The notes: generated by a model from the sequence alone, not told the origin. A DNA stretch of 12,090 bases from Baffinella frigidus (GCA_026770585.1 MU646498.1:538140-550229); one strand, 5' to 3'. Shown: positions 1 through 6,181, counted from the first letter of the stretch. A program made the numbers and translations.

Positions 1-98
1 TAGGGTTCAGAGAGAGAGAGAGAGAGGGGGGGGGGGGGAGACAGAGAAGAAGAGAGAGAAAGAGCATTTCGGTCAGAGAGAGAGAGCGAGAGCGATAG
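1..98. repeat. GA-rich simple sequence
   Basis: Almost uninterrupted AG dinucleotides with a G homopolymer near 27-38 and scattered AAG and AGCG variants. The first ten bases (TAGGGTTCAG) look like the tail of the same TTCAGGG-type array seen at 1901-2112. No gene is visible. The strong purine strand bias makes any open frame here meaningless. Confidence 0.9.
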
Positions 99-211
99 TC
101 CATTGATGTCCATGGTACTAATTAAGAATTGCTATGTGCAAAGACATCTTATCAACCAATATTTCTCCCAGATTTTCGGTTGAAACTTCCTTCGAAGCCC
201 ACTGTGGGGGC

Positions 212-282
212 GGGGAGGGCAGAGAGACCAGCGGAAAGCAGAGGCGGCAGCGAAGAGGGCATGGGTGCGAGTCGCAAGGCTC
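212..282. repeat. Diverged direct repeat R1, copy 1
   Basis: This block is repeated at 559-627 about 345 bp downstream. Both copies share the core AGAGGCGGCAGCGAAGAG followed by a GATGGGTGCG or CATGGGTGCG segment. The minus strand reads the core as a proline/leucine/cysteine-rich peptide in both copies, but the open stretch is short and I do not recognise it. A dispersed or segmentally duplicated repeat is the simplest reading. Confidence 0.7.
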
Positions 283-370
283 ACAAACGGGAATTTGCCT
301 AAAGTTGATCCTGGAAATTTGTACCGGACGCACGCAAAATGCCAATCCACTCAGCAGCGAGTGAAGACCT

Positions 371-394
371 TTTCACCTTGAATCCAAGGTGAAA
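371..394. repeat. Perfect 10-bp hairpin
   Basis: TTTCACCTTG and CAAGGTGAAA are perfect reverse complements separated by AATC. The hairpin lies just left of dispersed repeat G copy 1 (401-486). Its function is unknown. Confidence 0.75.
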
Positions 395-400
395 TTCCGG

Positions 401-486
401 TCAGGTTCCAGGGCAATGAATAAGATTCTAGTACAAATCGTTTAGATGGACAGTATCTGTGAAGCCCCCGGTGGCTGCTAAGTGGA
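401..486. repeat. Dispersed repeat G, copy 1
   Basis: It is closely similar to 11471-11555, with shared blocks such as AGTACAAATCGT and TGGCTGCTAAGTGG, and about eleven substitutions in the best-aligned 85 bp. On the minus strand the same frame stays open in both copies (29 codons). However, I count roughly eight replacement against three silent changes, which looks like neutral drift rather than a conserved protein. The two copies have the same orientation and lie near opposite ends of the window. GA-rich DNA and a TATTTCGG or CATTTCGG motif also occur near both. Confidence 0.8.
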
Positions 487-558
487 GCCCGCCGCCGCAA
501 CAATGTGGAATGTGTACCAAGCAACACGTTGACACCGAAACGTCGCGTTCTGAAATTC

Positions 559-627
559 GAGGGGGGTGAGACCAGAGGAGAGCAGAGGCGGCAGCGAAGA
601 GGAGATGGGTGCGTGCCGCGAGACTCC
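559..627. repeat. Diverged direct repeat R1, copy 2
   Basis: Second copy of the block at 212-282, with the same AGAGGCGGCAGCGAAGAG core. It differs by scattered substitutions and small indels. It runs directly into the first copy of the GATATGTGTCCCTGCAGTGG repeat at 638. Confidence 0.7.
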
Positions 628-670
628 GCGCGTGCGCGGGATATGTGTCCCTGCAGTGGCGAGAGCGTTA

Positions 671-761
671 CCACACACCGGACTTCCAAGGGATTTCTGA
701 ATAACCCTTAAGCCTTAAGACCTACAACCCTACGGAAGGCAATCCGTAGGGGCATAGGGGG
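671..761 (-). mobile_element. Inverted-repeat element family A, copy A1 (truncated)
   Basis: This is a reverse-orientation copy of the element at 3904-4065. It starts with the terminal repeat CCACACACCGGACTTCCAAG, continues through CTTAAGACCTACAACCCTAC and ends at about 761 inside the CATAGGGGG segment. The far half with the second terminal repeat is missing. It is a non-autonomous, MITE-like remnant without coding capacity. The break adjoins a copy of the GATATGTGTCCC repeat, so truncation may have come from recombination there. Confidence 0.75.
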
Positions 762-912
762 ATATGTGTCCCTGGTCGCGGGTATATCAGCTCTCTCGCA
801 CATGTCTCGCGAGAGGATCTCTGCGGTCCCTGTGGGCACGCGATGTCGCACTCCTTGGTCAGATAGCGAGGGGGCAAACGGATATTTTCAATTCGGGTAC
901 GAATTCAAAAAA

Positions 913-954
913 TTGTACGAGTCGTGTCCAACAAATTTTGTACGAGTCGTGTCC
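913..954. repeat. 25-bp-period tandem pair
   Basis: The 17-mer TTGTACGAGTCGTGTCC occurs at 913-929 and again at 938-954, giving a 25-bp period. The second copy runs directly into a GATATGTGTCCC repeat. Confidence 0.85.
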
Positions 955-1152
955 GGGATATGTGTCCCTACAGTGGCGAGAGACATTTAATGGCACTCGG
1001 AAGAATTCGTTGTATCTGCCCTCTGTGCCGCCAGCATGTGTCCCTGCAGTGGAAAGAACGGCTCTGAATGGACGGAAGCTGTGCTGCTTAAGCCCCAAGT
1101 GGACCCCTCGAGAAAATGTCTGAAGTCCTAGGTGGATCTCGAGCAAACGGTC

Positions 1153-1177
1153 CGCTCGCAACGACGACCTGCGAGCG
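1153..1177. repeat. 8-bp-stem hairpin
   Basis: CGCTCGCA (1153-1160) and TGCGAGCG (1170-1177) are perfect reverse complements around a 9-nt loop. Confidence 0.65.
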
Positions 1178-1272
1178 CAGCCGTGCAGTTCACACCACGG
1201 GCGCCCCTCTCTTCTCATCTTTACATACAAATCACGAGCTGCAACGCGCGGCACCGTCCTTGTGCAGTGGGG

Positions 1273-1715
1273 GTCACCGATTCGACAGACAGATTACCGC
1301 AGTGGCGACCGAGTTGAGAAGGATCAGCAAGAGATTCTCTTTGGCTTCGTCTCTCGCTGTCTCTCTTACGCTGTCTGGCTGTATGCCTCTCTCTCTCTCC
1401 CTCCCTCCCTCTAACTCTCCCTCTCTCTGTCCCTCTGTCTCCCTCTGTCGTTACCGATTCGACAGATAGATTGCCGCAGTGGCGACCGAGTTGAGAAGGA
1501 TGAGCAAGAAAGTCTGCGGATACCTGCATTGTCAGGGAGAGAAAAGCAGGTCACGAGGTGGTCACGCGGTTCTTCTGTCCCCATTAACCGATGGATAAGG
1601 TATCACGAGGTGGTCACGCGTTTCGTGTGTCCCCATTAACAGACGGATACGGTAGATTGCCGCAGTGGCGGTCGAGTTGAGAAGGATCAGCAAGAGACTC
1701 TGCAGATACCTACGG
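1273..1715. repeat. Repeat H, three copies around a CT-rich tract
   Basis: Three copies lie at 1273-1340, 1449-1530 and 1652-1715. Their shared core is CCGCAGTGGCGACCGAGTTG followed by AGAAGGATCAGCAAGAG. Copies 1 and 2 also share the upstream CGATTCGACAGA, and copies 2 and 3 share the downstream GGATACCT or AGATACCT. Between copies 1 and 2 lies a CT-rich simple sequence (1386-1448). Between copies 2 and 3 lies the 2 x 52 bp tandem duplication. No consistent open frame runs through the copies. Confidence 0.85.
1551..1654. repeat. Tandem duplication, 2 x 52 bp
   Basis: 1551-1602 and 1603-1654 are adjacent units of identical length. Each begins TCACGAGGTGGTCACGCG, contains TGTCCCCATTAAC in the middle and ends in GATAAGGTA or GATACGGTA. 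They differ by a few substitutions only. The unit length is not a multiple of three. Confidence 0.92.
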
Positions 1716-1725
1716 TGTTTTTTCT

Positions 1726-1803
1726 CAACAAGACATCTCTGCCTTGCTTGACCAATCAGCTCGTCAACAAAACACGTCTACCTTGCTTGAACAACCAGTA
1801 CCT
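1726..1803. repeat. Tandem duplication, 2 x 39 bp
   Basis: 1726-1764 and 1765-1803 share CAACAARACAYSTCTRCCTT and GCTTGAMCAAYCAG. The second unit is diverged by substitution only, so the length is conserved. It follows directly after the third H copy. Confidence 0.8.
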
Positions 1804-1900
1804 CAGATCCTGCACATGAGTGAGCACTCTCAGGGCCGAGTTAAGCTCAGGGTGAACATACCAACGCAAACGCACCTGGTGGCTCGTGCGCTGTAGGCAG

Positions 1901-2112
1901 GTAGGGGTTCAGGCTTCAGGGTTCAGGGTTCAGGGTTTAGGGTTCAGGGTTCAGGGTTCAGGGTTTAGGGTTTAGGGCTCAGGGTTTAGGGTTTAGGGTT
2001 CAGGACTCAGAGTTCAGGGTTGAGGATTGAGGGTTTGGGGTTTAGGGTTTGGGGTTTAGGGTTCAGGGGTCAGGGTTGAGTGTTGAGGGTTGAGGGTTTG
2101 GGGTTTAGGGTG
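1901..2112. repeat. Telomere-like G-rich array (TTTAGGG/TTCAGGG/TTTGGGG)
   Basis: About thirty 7-mer units with the G-rich strand on top: GGGTTCA, GGGTTTA and GGGTTTG mixed with GGGTTGA variants. TTTAGGG is the plant and green-algal (and some protist) telomere unit. The heavy variant content and internal position mark this as an interstitial, decayed array. The G-runs have G-quadruplex potential. It abuts the 70-bp repeat at 2113 with no spacer. Confidence 0.92.
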
Positions 2113-2182
2113 TACCAGCGAAAGGCGCCCTTTCCGACGTTGTACATCATCGGGATCTGTCTCAGGACGATTATCTGGAGCA
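2113..2182. repeat. 70-bp flanking direct repeat, left copy
   Basis: It matches 2312-2381 at 69 of 70 positions (CTGTCTC here, CTGTTTC there). It contains a small stem, GAAAGG with CCTTTC around CGC. The two copies bracket exactly the palindrome plus 17-bp array, as if that block had been inserted into, or duplicated together with, this sequence. I see no coding role. Confidence 0.95.
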
Positions 2183-2237
2183 ACATCCGTTCTAAGTTGA
2201 CAACCGTACGGTACGGTTGTCAACTTAGAACGGATGT
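2183..2237. repeat. Perfect palindrome, 27-bp arms, 1-nt centre
   Basis: 2183-2209 (starting ACATCCGTTCTAAGTTGAC) is the exact reverse complement of 2211-2237, with a single G at 2210. Twenty-seven paired bases without mismatch and with almost no loop would extrude as a cruciform or fold as a tight RNA hairpin. The right arm is also units 1-2 of the 17-bp array, so the left arm is an inverted copy of the array's beginning. Confidence 0.97.
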
Positions 2238-2315
2238 CAACTTAGTACGGTTGTCAACTTAGTGCGGTTGTCAACTTGAGCACGGTTGTCAACTTAGTAC
2301 GGCTGTCAACTTACC
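2213..2315. repeat. Six-unit 17-bp array, core GGTTGTCAACTTAG
   Basis: Units start at 2213, 2230, 2247, 2264, 2282 and 2299, each close to ACGGTTGTCAACTTAGT. Unit 4 is 18 bp and starts GCGG. Units 2 and 6 carry single changes (GGATGTC, GGCTGTC). The last unit runs directly into the second 70-bp repeat. Only one inverted partner is present, in the 2183-2209 arm. It is not a CRISPR array: units are head to tail without spacers, and the host is eukaryotic. Confidence 0.93.
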
Positions 2316-2381
2316 AGCGAAAGGCGCCCTTTCCGACGTTGTACATCATCGGGATCTGTTTCAGGACGATTATCTGGAGCA
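2312..2381. repeat. 70-bp flanking direct repeat, right copy
   Basis: Right partner of 2113-2182 (69/70 identical). The sequences outside differ: a telomere-like array on the left, unique DNA starting GAAGTTTCG on the right. Confidence 0.95.
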
Positions 2382-2552
2382 GAAGTTTCGTCTGATGTGT
2401 CCGCCCCTGCCACCCCAAAGATTGATAATTCATTGCCAAACAATCAGCGTCATTGCCGCACATGCTACGCATTGTGCCACTTACTGTACCCCGTGTCGGC
2501 CGCTCATACGAGCATTTTTCGGGTTGATTCTAACTCCACCTCCTGATTGGTC

Positions 2553-2624
2553 TACATCCTACACCCTACACCCTACACCCTACACCCTACACCCTACACC
2601 CTACACCCTACACCCCAACCCCAA
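2553..2624. repeat. (TACACCC)n array
   Basis: Eight perfect TACACCC units (2560-2615) preceded by one TACATCC and followed by CAACCCCAAC. On the other strand the unit is TGTAGGG, a one-base variant of TTTAGGG. The strand polarity is opposite to the arrays at 1901, 6494 and 10653 and the same as the array ending the window. Confidence 0.95.
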
Positions 2625-3075
2625 CGATGTTCAGTACCGAGAGGCCCGGATTGGTCCAGCCGAACGCGGGCGCGGAAGGAGAGGTGGGTGCCCAGAACGG
2701 CGGCACGCGCAGCACCTGCGAACCTCTCTCTCTCACTCAGATCACCTGCGAAGCACCGCAGAGCCTTGCGCGTGACTGTTTTTGAATAACTCGATAAACT
2801 GATCCACCACGCACCTACCAGCGTCTGCCTGCCAGACGTGTTCCTGGATGAGTGTGTGGGGCCAAAACACCGCATCTCCCAACCACCACTAACTCGACAT
2901 TTCTGGACTCGCCGTGTTTGTGTGTCGGGGGAGCTTGGCCACCAGACTTGGCCAAGTCTGGTGTCATTGCACACCGGCGGTGTTTGAGAGATCTGAGTGG
3001 GAGAGAGCTCAAGCTGGGTGCGAAGCCAGTGTGTGGCAGTGTACGCGCAAGGGTCGTATCCGATGGTTCGTTGCA
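2625..3075. other. No gene recognised; contains two short palindromes
   Basis: An open frame crosses part of this interval on the plus strand, but it continues into repeat D1 and the purine minisatellites and matches nothing I recognise. The notable contents are the 24-bp perfect palindrome at 2940-2963 and ACACCG-G-CGGTGT at 2971-2983. The rest looks like unique intergenic DNA. Confidence 0.5.
2940..2963. repeat. 24-bp perfect palindrome
   Basis: CACCAGACTTGG followed immediately by CCAAGTCTGGTG, two perfect 12-bp arms with no loop. A second small palindrome follows 7 bp later. It could be a dimeric protein-binding site or recombination scar; nothing nearby decides. Confidence 0.9.
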
Positions 3076-3194
3076 GGCCCTTGAGGTTCTTCGAGCTCCC
3101 AACATAGGCGGACACCGGAACTGGTTATGTAGAAACTGTAGAAAGACCATGCTTCCTTTCGGATCACATCGAGCCCCCCTGTACAGAGGATCGC
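3076..3194. repeat. Dispersed repeat D, copy 1
   Basis: It shares TTGAGGTTCTTCGAGCTCCC, AACATAGGCGGACAC and GCATGCTTCC/ACCATGCTTCC-TTTCGGATCACATC blocks with 9306-9415, and a shorter core with 11640-11672. This copy has a small insertion around 3134-3146 relative to copy 2. A long GA-rich tract lies 30 bp to its right; copy 2 has a GA tract to its left. Confidence 0.9.
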
Positions 3195-3225
3195 GGCAGA
3201 AATCAGCTAAAGGGTATCAGGTTGG

Positions 3226-3400
3226 AGAGGGGGTGGAGGGAAGTGGAGGGAAGAGGAGGGAAGAGGAGAGAAAAGGGGGGCCTCGCACACCCTCGCACAC
3301 CCTCGCACAACCTCCCACAGGCTTGCACAAGAGAGGAGGGAAGAGGAGGGAAGAGGAGGGAAGAGGAGGGAAGAGAGGGAAGAGAGGAGGGGTTGGGGGG
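3226..3400. repeat. 10-bp-period purine minisatellite with CCTCGCACAC insert
   Basis: Units of AAGAGGAGGG repeat with an almost exact 10-bp period from 3241 to 3270 and again from 3331 to 3370. Between them are four units of CCTCGCACAC or close variants (3281-3320) and a fifth degenerate unit to 3330. Both interleaved repeats keep the same 10-bp register. The tract translates as low-complexity sequence in every frame and is not evidence of a gene. Confidence 0.9.
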
Positions 3401-3401
3401 G

Positions 3402-3543
3402 GAGAGAGAGAGAAGGAAAGAGGAGGGGGGGGGGAGAGCGAGAGAGATAGCGAGAGAGATAGCGAGCGAGAGAGAGAGAGAGAGAGAAAGAGGGAGGAGG
3501 GGAGAGAGAGAGAGCGAGAGAGGAGGAGAGAGAGAGAAAGAGG
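3402..3543. repeat. GA-rich microsatellite
   Basis: AG dinucleotide runs interrupted by AGCGAGAGAGAT units and a G run near 3424-3434. It is continuous with the minisatellite to its left. Confidence 0.92.
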
Positions 3544-3575
3544 GACCGAAGGGAAGCACCTTGACGAAGGCGACC

Positions 3576-3668
3576 CCGAGAAGCAGCCCCACCACACCAG
3601 AGAACCACACATCCCTGCCACCCACCAACACAGAGATTCCTGAATCACTACCAACACGGCCGCCATGT
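3576..3668. repeat. Dispersed repeat E, copy 1
   Basis: It matches 4087-4178: both run from CCGAGAAG through CAGCCCCACCAC or GAAGCCCCACCAC, then TCCCTGCCACCC, and end in ACTACCAACACGGCCGCCAT. Between them lie a nested inverted repeat and element A2, so a segment was duplicated or E flanks these insertions. A short related piece, GCCACACGTCCCTGCCA, is also at about 3839-3855. Confidence 0.85.
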
Positions 3669-3672
3669 ACAC

Positions 3673-3812
3673 GACTGGATCTTGCTGACACCTAGGTGTG
3701 CATTCGCTTCCATATAGGTGTCAGAAAGATCCACTCTGTGGAAGCGAATGCATAGAGAAGTTTCAGCAAGATCCAGTCAGCAAGATCCAGTCTTCTCTGG
3801 AAGCAAATGCAT
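3673..3812. repeat. Nested inverted repeat with a direct-repeat tail
   Basis: Outer arms are GACTGGATCTTGCTG (3673-3687) and CAGCAAGATCCAGTC (3764-3778). Inner arms are TGCATTCGCTTCC (3699-3711) and GGAAGCGAATGCA (3740-3752). All are perfect complements. The outer right arm is repeated immediately at 3778-3792, and a diverged inner arm, GGAAGCAAATGCA, follows at about 3799-3811. The block therefore contains one hairpin with two stems plus an extra half. No coding sense. Confidence 0.92.
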
Positions 3813-3903
3813 ATGGCGGCAGAGCGAATCCGGGAACAGCCACACGTCCCTGCCAGCCACGACAATCAAGTTTATTGGGTACACATACACTCACGAAACC
3901 CTC

Positions 3904-4065
3904 CCACACAGCGGGCTACGGAGGGCTTTTCGGCCCAAATCCGGCCAGCTTTCCGTTACCTTATCCGTAGGAACCCCCCTATGCCCCTACGGGCTGCCTA
4001 CCGTAGGGTCGTAGGTCTTATCGCTTAAGGGGCATTCAAACATCCCTTCGAAGTCCTATGTGTGG
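3904..4065 (+). mobile_element. Inverted-repeat element family A, copy A2 (full length)
   Basis: About 162 bp. The terminal inverted repeats are CCACACAGCGGGCTACGGAG at the left and its imperfect complement ending CCTATGTGTGG at the right. The interior carries TTTCCGTTACCTTATCC, a palindromic CCCTACGGGCTGCCTACCGTAGGG and CTTATCGCTTAAGGGGCATT. Related copies are A1 (671, reverse), A3 (4956) and A4 (10368). It has no coding capacity and is MITE-like. I could not define a convincing target-site duplication, so the superfamily is open. Confidence 0.85.
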
Positions 4066-4086
4066 TTGTTACAGAGCGGAATCCAG

Positions 4087-4178
4087 CCGAGAAGAAGCCC
4101 CACCACCCCTGAGAGCCACACGTCCCTGCCACCCGATTCCAGAGAAAATCCTTGATTACTACCAACACGGCCGCCATT
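4087..4178. repeat. Dispersed repeat E, copy 2
   Basis: Second copy of 3576-3668 in the same orientation, starting 22 bp after element A2 ends. Confidence 0.85.
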
Positions 4179-4231
4179 TATGCACCCCCACCGAGGCTGT
4201 GTCTGAGCAGGGACGCCGAGAGAGGTCATGT

Positions 4232-4281
4232 GCACTCTACACGCTGTGTACCAAAGGCACTCTAAACGTTGTGTGCCAACG
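4232..4281. repeat. Tandem pair, 2 x 25 bp
   Basis: 4232-4256 and 4257-4281 share GCACTCTAMACG-TGTGTRCCAA. A third partial copy, ACTCTACACGCTG, begins near 4299. Confidence 0.85.
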
Positions 4282-4607
4282 GAGAAAGGAGAAATAAGAC
4301 TCTACACGCTGAGAAGAGGAGGACCAACGCAACGCAATGGACAGACTCTCTCTGGGAGCAGAGAAAGAGGATGCGAGAGAGAAAGAGTGTGTGAGTGTGT
4401 GTGAGAGAGAGTCTAACCGGATGAAGGAATCGTAGCGGGGCTCGAGATCCCAGGGGGGGTCCCCGGTGAAGCCCCACACACCCCAGATTCCGAGGAAAAG
4501 CTCTTCCACCGCCTCATTGATCAACACCTGTTTCAAGCAACAACAACATGGTCACTGGATGTTCAGTGCACTGCTAGGGCGGAGTTTTTGTATTAGTCAA
4601 CTCAAGG
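4282..4607. other. No gene recognised; GA/GT simple sequence
   Basis: It contains a GAGAGA and GTGTGTGAG tract (about 4353-4411), a short fragment resembling repeat E (GAAGCCCCACACACCCCAGA near 4468) and a CAGTGCACTG palindrome at 4564-4573. I see no feature that supports a gene. Confidence 0.5.
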
Positions 4608-4623
4608 CGAAAATCGATTTTCG
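4608..4623. repeat. 16-bp perfect palindrome
   Basis: CGAAAATCGATTTTCG is self-complementary. A comparable CGAAAACGTTTTCG palindrome is at 6277-6290. Confidence 0.85.
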
Positions 4624-4650
4624 AAGTACCCATTGTGGCACCTCGTTTCT

Positions 4651-4691
4651 AAGTTGACAGAATTTGTGGGTGAATTGACTTTTACAAAATC
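4651..4691. repeat. Diverged arm of the 6023-6181 foldback
   Basis: It begins TAAGTTGACAGAATTTGTG and continues GTGAATTGACTTTTACAAAA. The right arm at 6116 runs TAAGTTGACGGATTTGTAGA and then GGAATTGGCTTTGGGAAAAC, in the same order. I see no matching second arm nearby, so it looks like a solo-arm remnant. Confidence 0.55.
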
Positions 4692-4955
4692 TCTGGCCTG
4701 GCAGTGCAGTGCGGTAAGAACCAAGAACCAAGAATCGTGCCCACGGGCGCCGGCAAGGGTTGGTCAAAACACTGTCAACATGCGCGGACTAGTAGTGCAA
4801 TCATCAGCAATGGAAACTGGGATAATAGGCAGCCAGGTGCATCGATTCATCTACTCACAAAATAGAAAACAGTACCGAGTCCAGATACGTCCAGATAGCG
4901 TCGCCTGGGAGATACTGTGTTTTGGCAAAGGGGCAGAATCTTGCGGTGGCGTGTA

Positions 4956-5116
4956 CCACTCAGCGGGCTGCGAAGGGGTGTTCGGGCACTCAGTGCCCGA
5001 GTTTCCGTTACCTTATCCGTAGGAACCCCCCTATGTCCCTACGGGTTGCCTACCGTAGGGTCGTAGTTCATATCGATTAGGTGTTATTCAAAATCCTTTC
5101 GAACTCTGCTTTGTGG
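4956..5116 (+). mobile_element. Inverted-repeat element family A, copy A3 (full length)
   Basis: About 161 bp, in the same orientation as A2. The left terminus is CCACTCAGCGGGCTGCGAAG and the right terminus ends TCTGCTTTGTGG. Near the left end it has a 19-bp palindrome, TCGGGCACT-C-AGTGCCCGA (4982-5000). In A4 this is TCGGGCGCT-GAG-AGCCCGA, so the hairpin is conserved although its sequence changed. An open frame running in from 4633 ends inside this element with the same last residues as an unrelated frame ending in A2, so that stop is element-derived. Confidence 0.87.
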
Positions 5117-5271
5117 TTGTCGTGGCTCTTCTTGCTGGAAACAACTGAAACATCCAGGAGGAAAAAAAGAATGATGGGAGTACCAGGATCAGCACCCACG
5201 TCCAGCGCTGGACCTGCCACGCGACCCAACCGTGTTTCAGAATTTCGACGAATCACACCTTGCCGTTAATA

Positions 5272-5339
5272 CTCGCGGGCTAGTGTAGCATGCATTGTCG
5301 GGTGTCAGCGCCCGACAATACACGGCGCTAACACGCGAG
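5272..5339. repeat. 68-bp imperfect hairpin
   Basis: The inner stem ATTGTCGGG (5294-5302) and CCCGACAAT (5311-5319) is perfect around an 8-nt loop. The outer stem CTCGCG (5272-5277) and CGCGAG (5334-5339) is also perfect. The intervening bases pair partly. A GTCCAGCGCTGGAC palindrome lies upstream at 5200-5213. Confidence 0.8.
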
Positions 5340-5341
5340 GA

Positions 5342-5495
5342 GTGCTGTCGGCTGCGGGAGCAAGCACTTGACAACAAAGTCATTCGATGACGACTGTTTT
5401 TGAGTGTGTTTGTACCAGCATTTTCATTTGTTTCCACAAAATCTAGTACACCGTACGAAAATTAGTAGAACACTGTTTGAGTGTGGTTGATCCTT
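5342..5495. other. Unique DNA, no feature seen
   Basis: AT-richer than its surroundings, with no recognisable motif or open frame of note. It leads into the foldback at 5496. Confidence 0.4.
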
Positions 5496-5741
5496 CTACT
5501 GAAAACCCCTACCCCGTAGTTCAAATTCGAGGTGTCTGCCTTAAATTGGCAAACCAATCATAAAATTTGTGGACACGACTCCAACTTGGATTTCACGTTT
5601 GGTACAAACTGGACGTGACTGGTAACGTTCGCGTCCAGTTTTGGGGTGTGGAAATCAATTTGTCCCCCCTCCGGAATTGGAGCCACTTGGTGCCTCACAT
5701 TTCACCTCGATTTTGAACTACGGCGTAGGGTTTTTCAGTAG
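5496..5741. mobile_element. 246-bp foldback element
   Basis: The terminal arms 5496-5534 (CTACTGAAAACCCCTACCCC...) and 5703-5741 match as inverted repeats at 36 of 39 positions. The centre is a second inverted pair, AAACTGGACG (5606-5615) and CGTCCAGTTT (5632-5641). Between outer and inner pairs the complementarity is patchy, so the whole element looks like a decaying snapback. The termini read TACTGAAAA and TTTTCAGTA; a TA target duplication is possible but unproven. No transposase frame. Confidence 0.82.
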
Positions 5742-5828
5742 TTATGAACGAGTGGTGGAGGTACCATGACGTAGATCTGAAAGGGGGTCACGAAGTGCGG
5801 GAAACCTGCTCAGGGAGAGCGGGGGGTT

Positions 5829-5868
5829 GGGGTGCAGGGTGTGGGGTGCAGGGTGTGGGGTGCAGGGG
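5829..5868. repeat. 14-bp minisatellite GGGGTGCAGGGTGT
   Basis: Two full units and one partial unit. The GGGGT and AGGGT runs resemble the telomere-like arrays elsewhere in the window. Confidence 0.85.
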
Positions 5869-5939
5869 TTAGTAAGTTGATCACTCTCTAATAGGCCTAG
5901 AACCTGTTTACAGAGACTTTGAGATTAATAAAGAAGAAG

Positions 5940-6022
5940 AAAAAGAAGGTGCAAGGCGGTTCGAACCAGGAACCAGGCTTGTCAGCGGGTCTGGGAGAGC
6001 GCCTCACCGCTCCGCCAACTTG
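5940..6022 (-). mobile_element. tRNA-like Pol III cassette (possible SINE head)
   Basis: Read on the minus strand, TGGCGGAGCGG (complement of 6007-6017) fits a Pol III A box (TRGYNNARNGG). GGTTCGAACC (5958-5967) fits the B box (GGTTCGANNCC). The gap between them is 39 nt, normal for tRNA-derived promoters. A TTTTT run (complement of 5940-5944) lies 13 nt after the B box, as expected for Pol III termination. I cannot fold a proper acceptor or T stem, so a functional tRNA is unlikely and a tRNA-derived SINE or tRNA relic is the better reading. Its 5' end touches the foldback at 6023. The B box is itself palindromic, which weakens its weight slightly. Confidence 0.5.
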
Positions 6023-6181
6023 ATCTCAAATGAAACCTTCTTGAAGTCGTTTTCCTAAAGTCAATTCCCCTACAAAATCCGTCAACTTATTCTTGACTCT
6101 GCGCATAATTTCACGTAAGTTGACGGATTTGTAGAGGAATTGGCTTTGGGAAAACGACTTCTAGAAGTGTTTATTTGAGAT
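6023..6181. mobile_element. 159-bp foldback element, about 66-bp arms
   Basis: Left arm 6023-6089 (ATCTCAAATGAAACC...GTCAACTTA) pairs with right arm 6116-6181 with seven mismatches and one 1-nt gap. The 26-nt spacer is 6090-6115. A diverged single arm is at 4651-4691. The inner arm ends CCGTCAACTTA and TAAGTTGACGG contain the same 9-mer as the 2213-2315 array. No coding capacity; MITE-like. Confidence 0.9.

Larger units (their letters stand above)
638..1055. repeat. Scattered short repeat, core GATATGTGTCCCTGCAGTGG
   Basis: Four copies lie at about 638-665, 759-779, 953-983 and 1034-1055. Three carry the CTRCAGTGG half, two of them followed by CGAGAG. The second copy diverges after TGTGTCCCTG. 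Element A1 (671-761) sits between the first two copies. A related CCGCAGTGGCGA motif recurs in repeat H from 1273. The spacing is irregular, so this is a dispersed family rather than a true tandem array. Confidence 0.7.

Noticed and set aside
2213-2315. CRISPR-like array
   Set aside because: The repeats abut without spacers, one end is an inverted copy, and the sequence context is eukaryotic.
2113-2381. Tiny LTR retroelement (TRIM)
   Set aside because: The left 70-bp repeat is preceded by TG and both end in CA, but the right copy lacks the TG, and I see no primer-binding site or polypurine tract in the 129-bp interior.
2852-3643. 263-codon plus-strand open frame
   Set aside because: It runs through dispersed repeat D1 and then through purine minisatellites giving Arg/Glu/Lys/Gly low-complexity sequence. 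Long frames are open on both strands here because of composition; no family recognised.
3203-3691. Minus-strand Ser/Leu/Pro-rich frames
   Set aside because: They are translations of the CT strand of the GA tract and are open in several frames at once.
4633-5022. 129-codon plus-strand open frame
   Set aside because: Its start overlaps a foldback-arm remnant and its end lies in element A3, where the last residues match an unrelated frame ending in A2. The middle matches nothing I know.
5927-5932. AATAAA as a polyadenylation signal
   Set aside because: No coding region leads to it, and it sits within an A/G-rich stretch next to the Pol III-like terminator.
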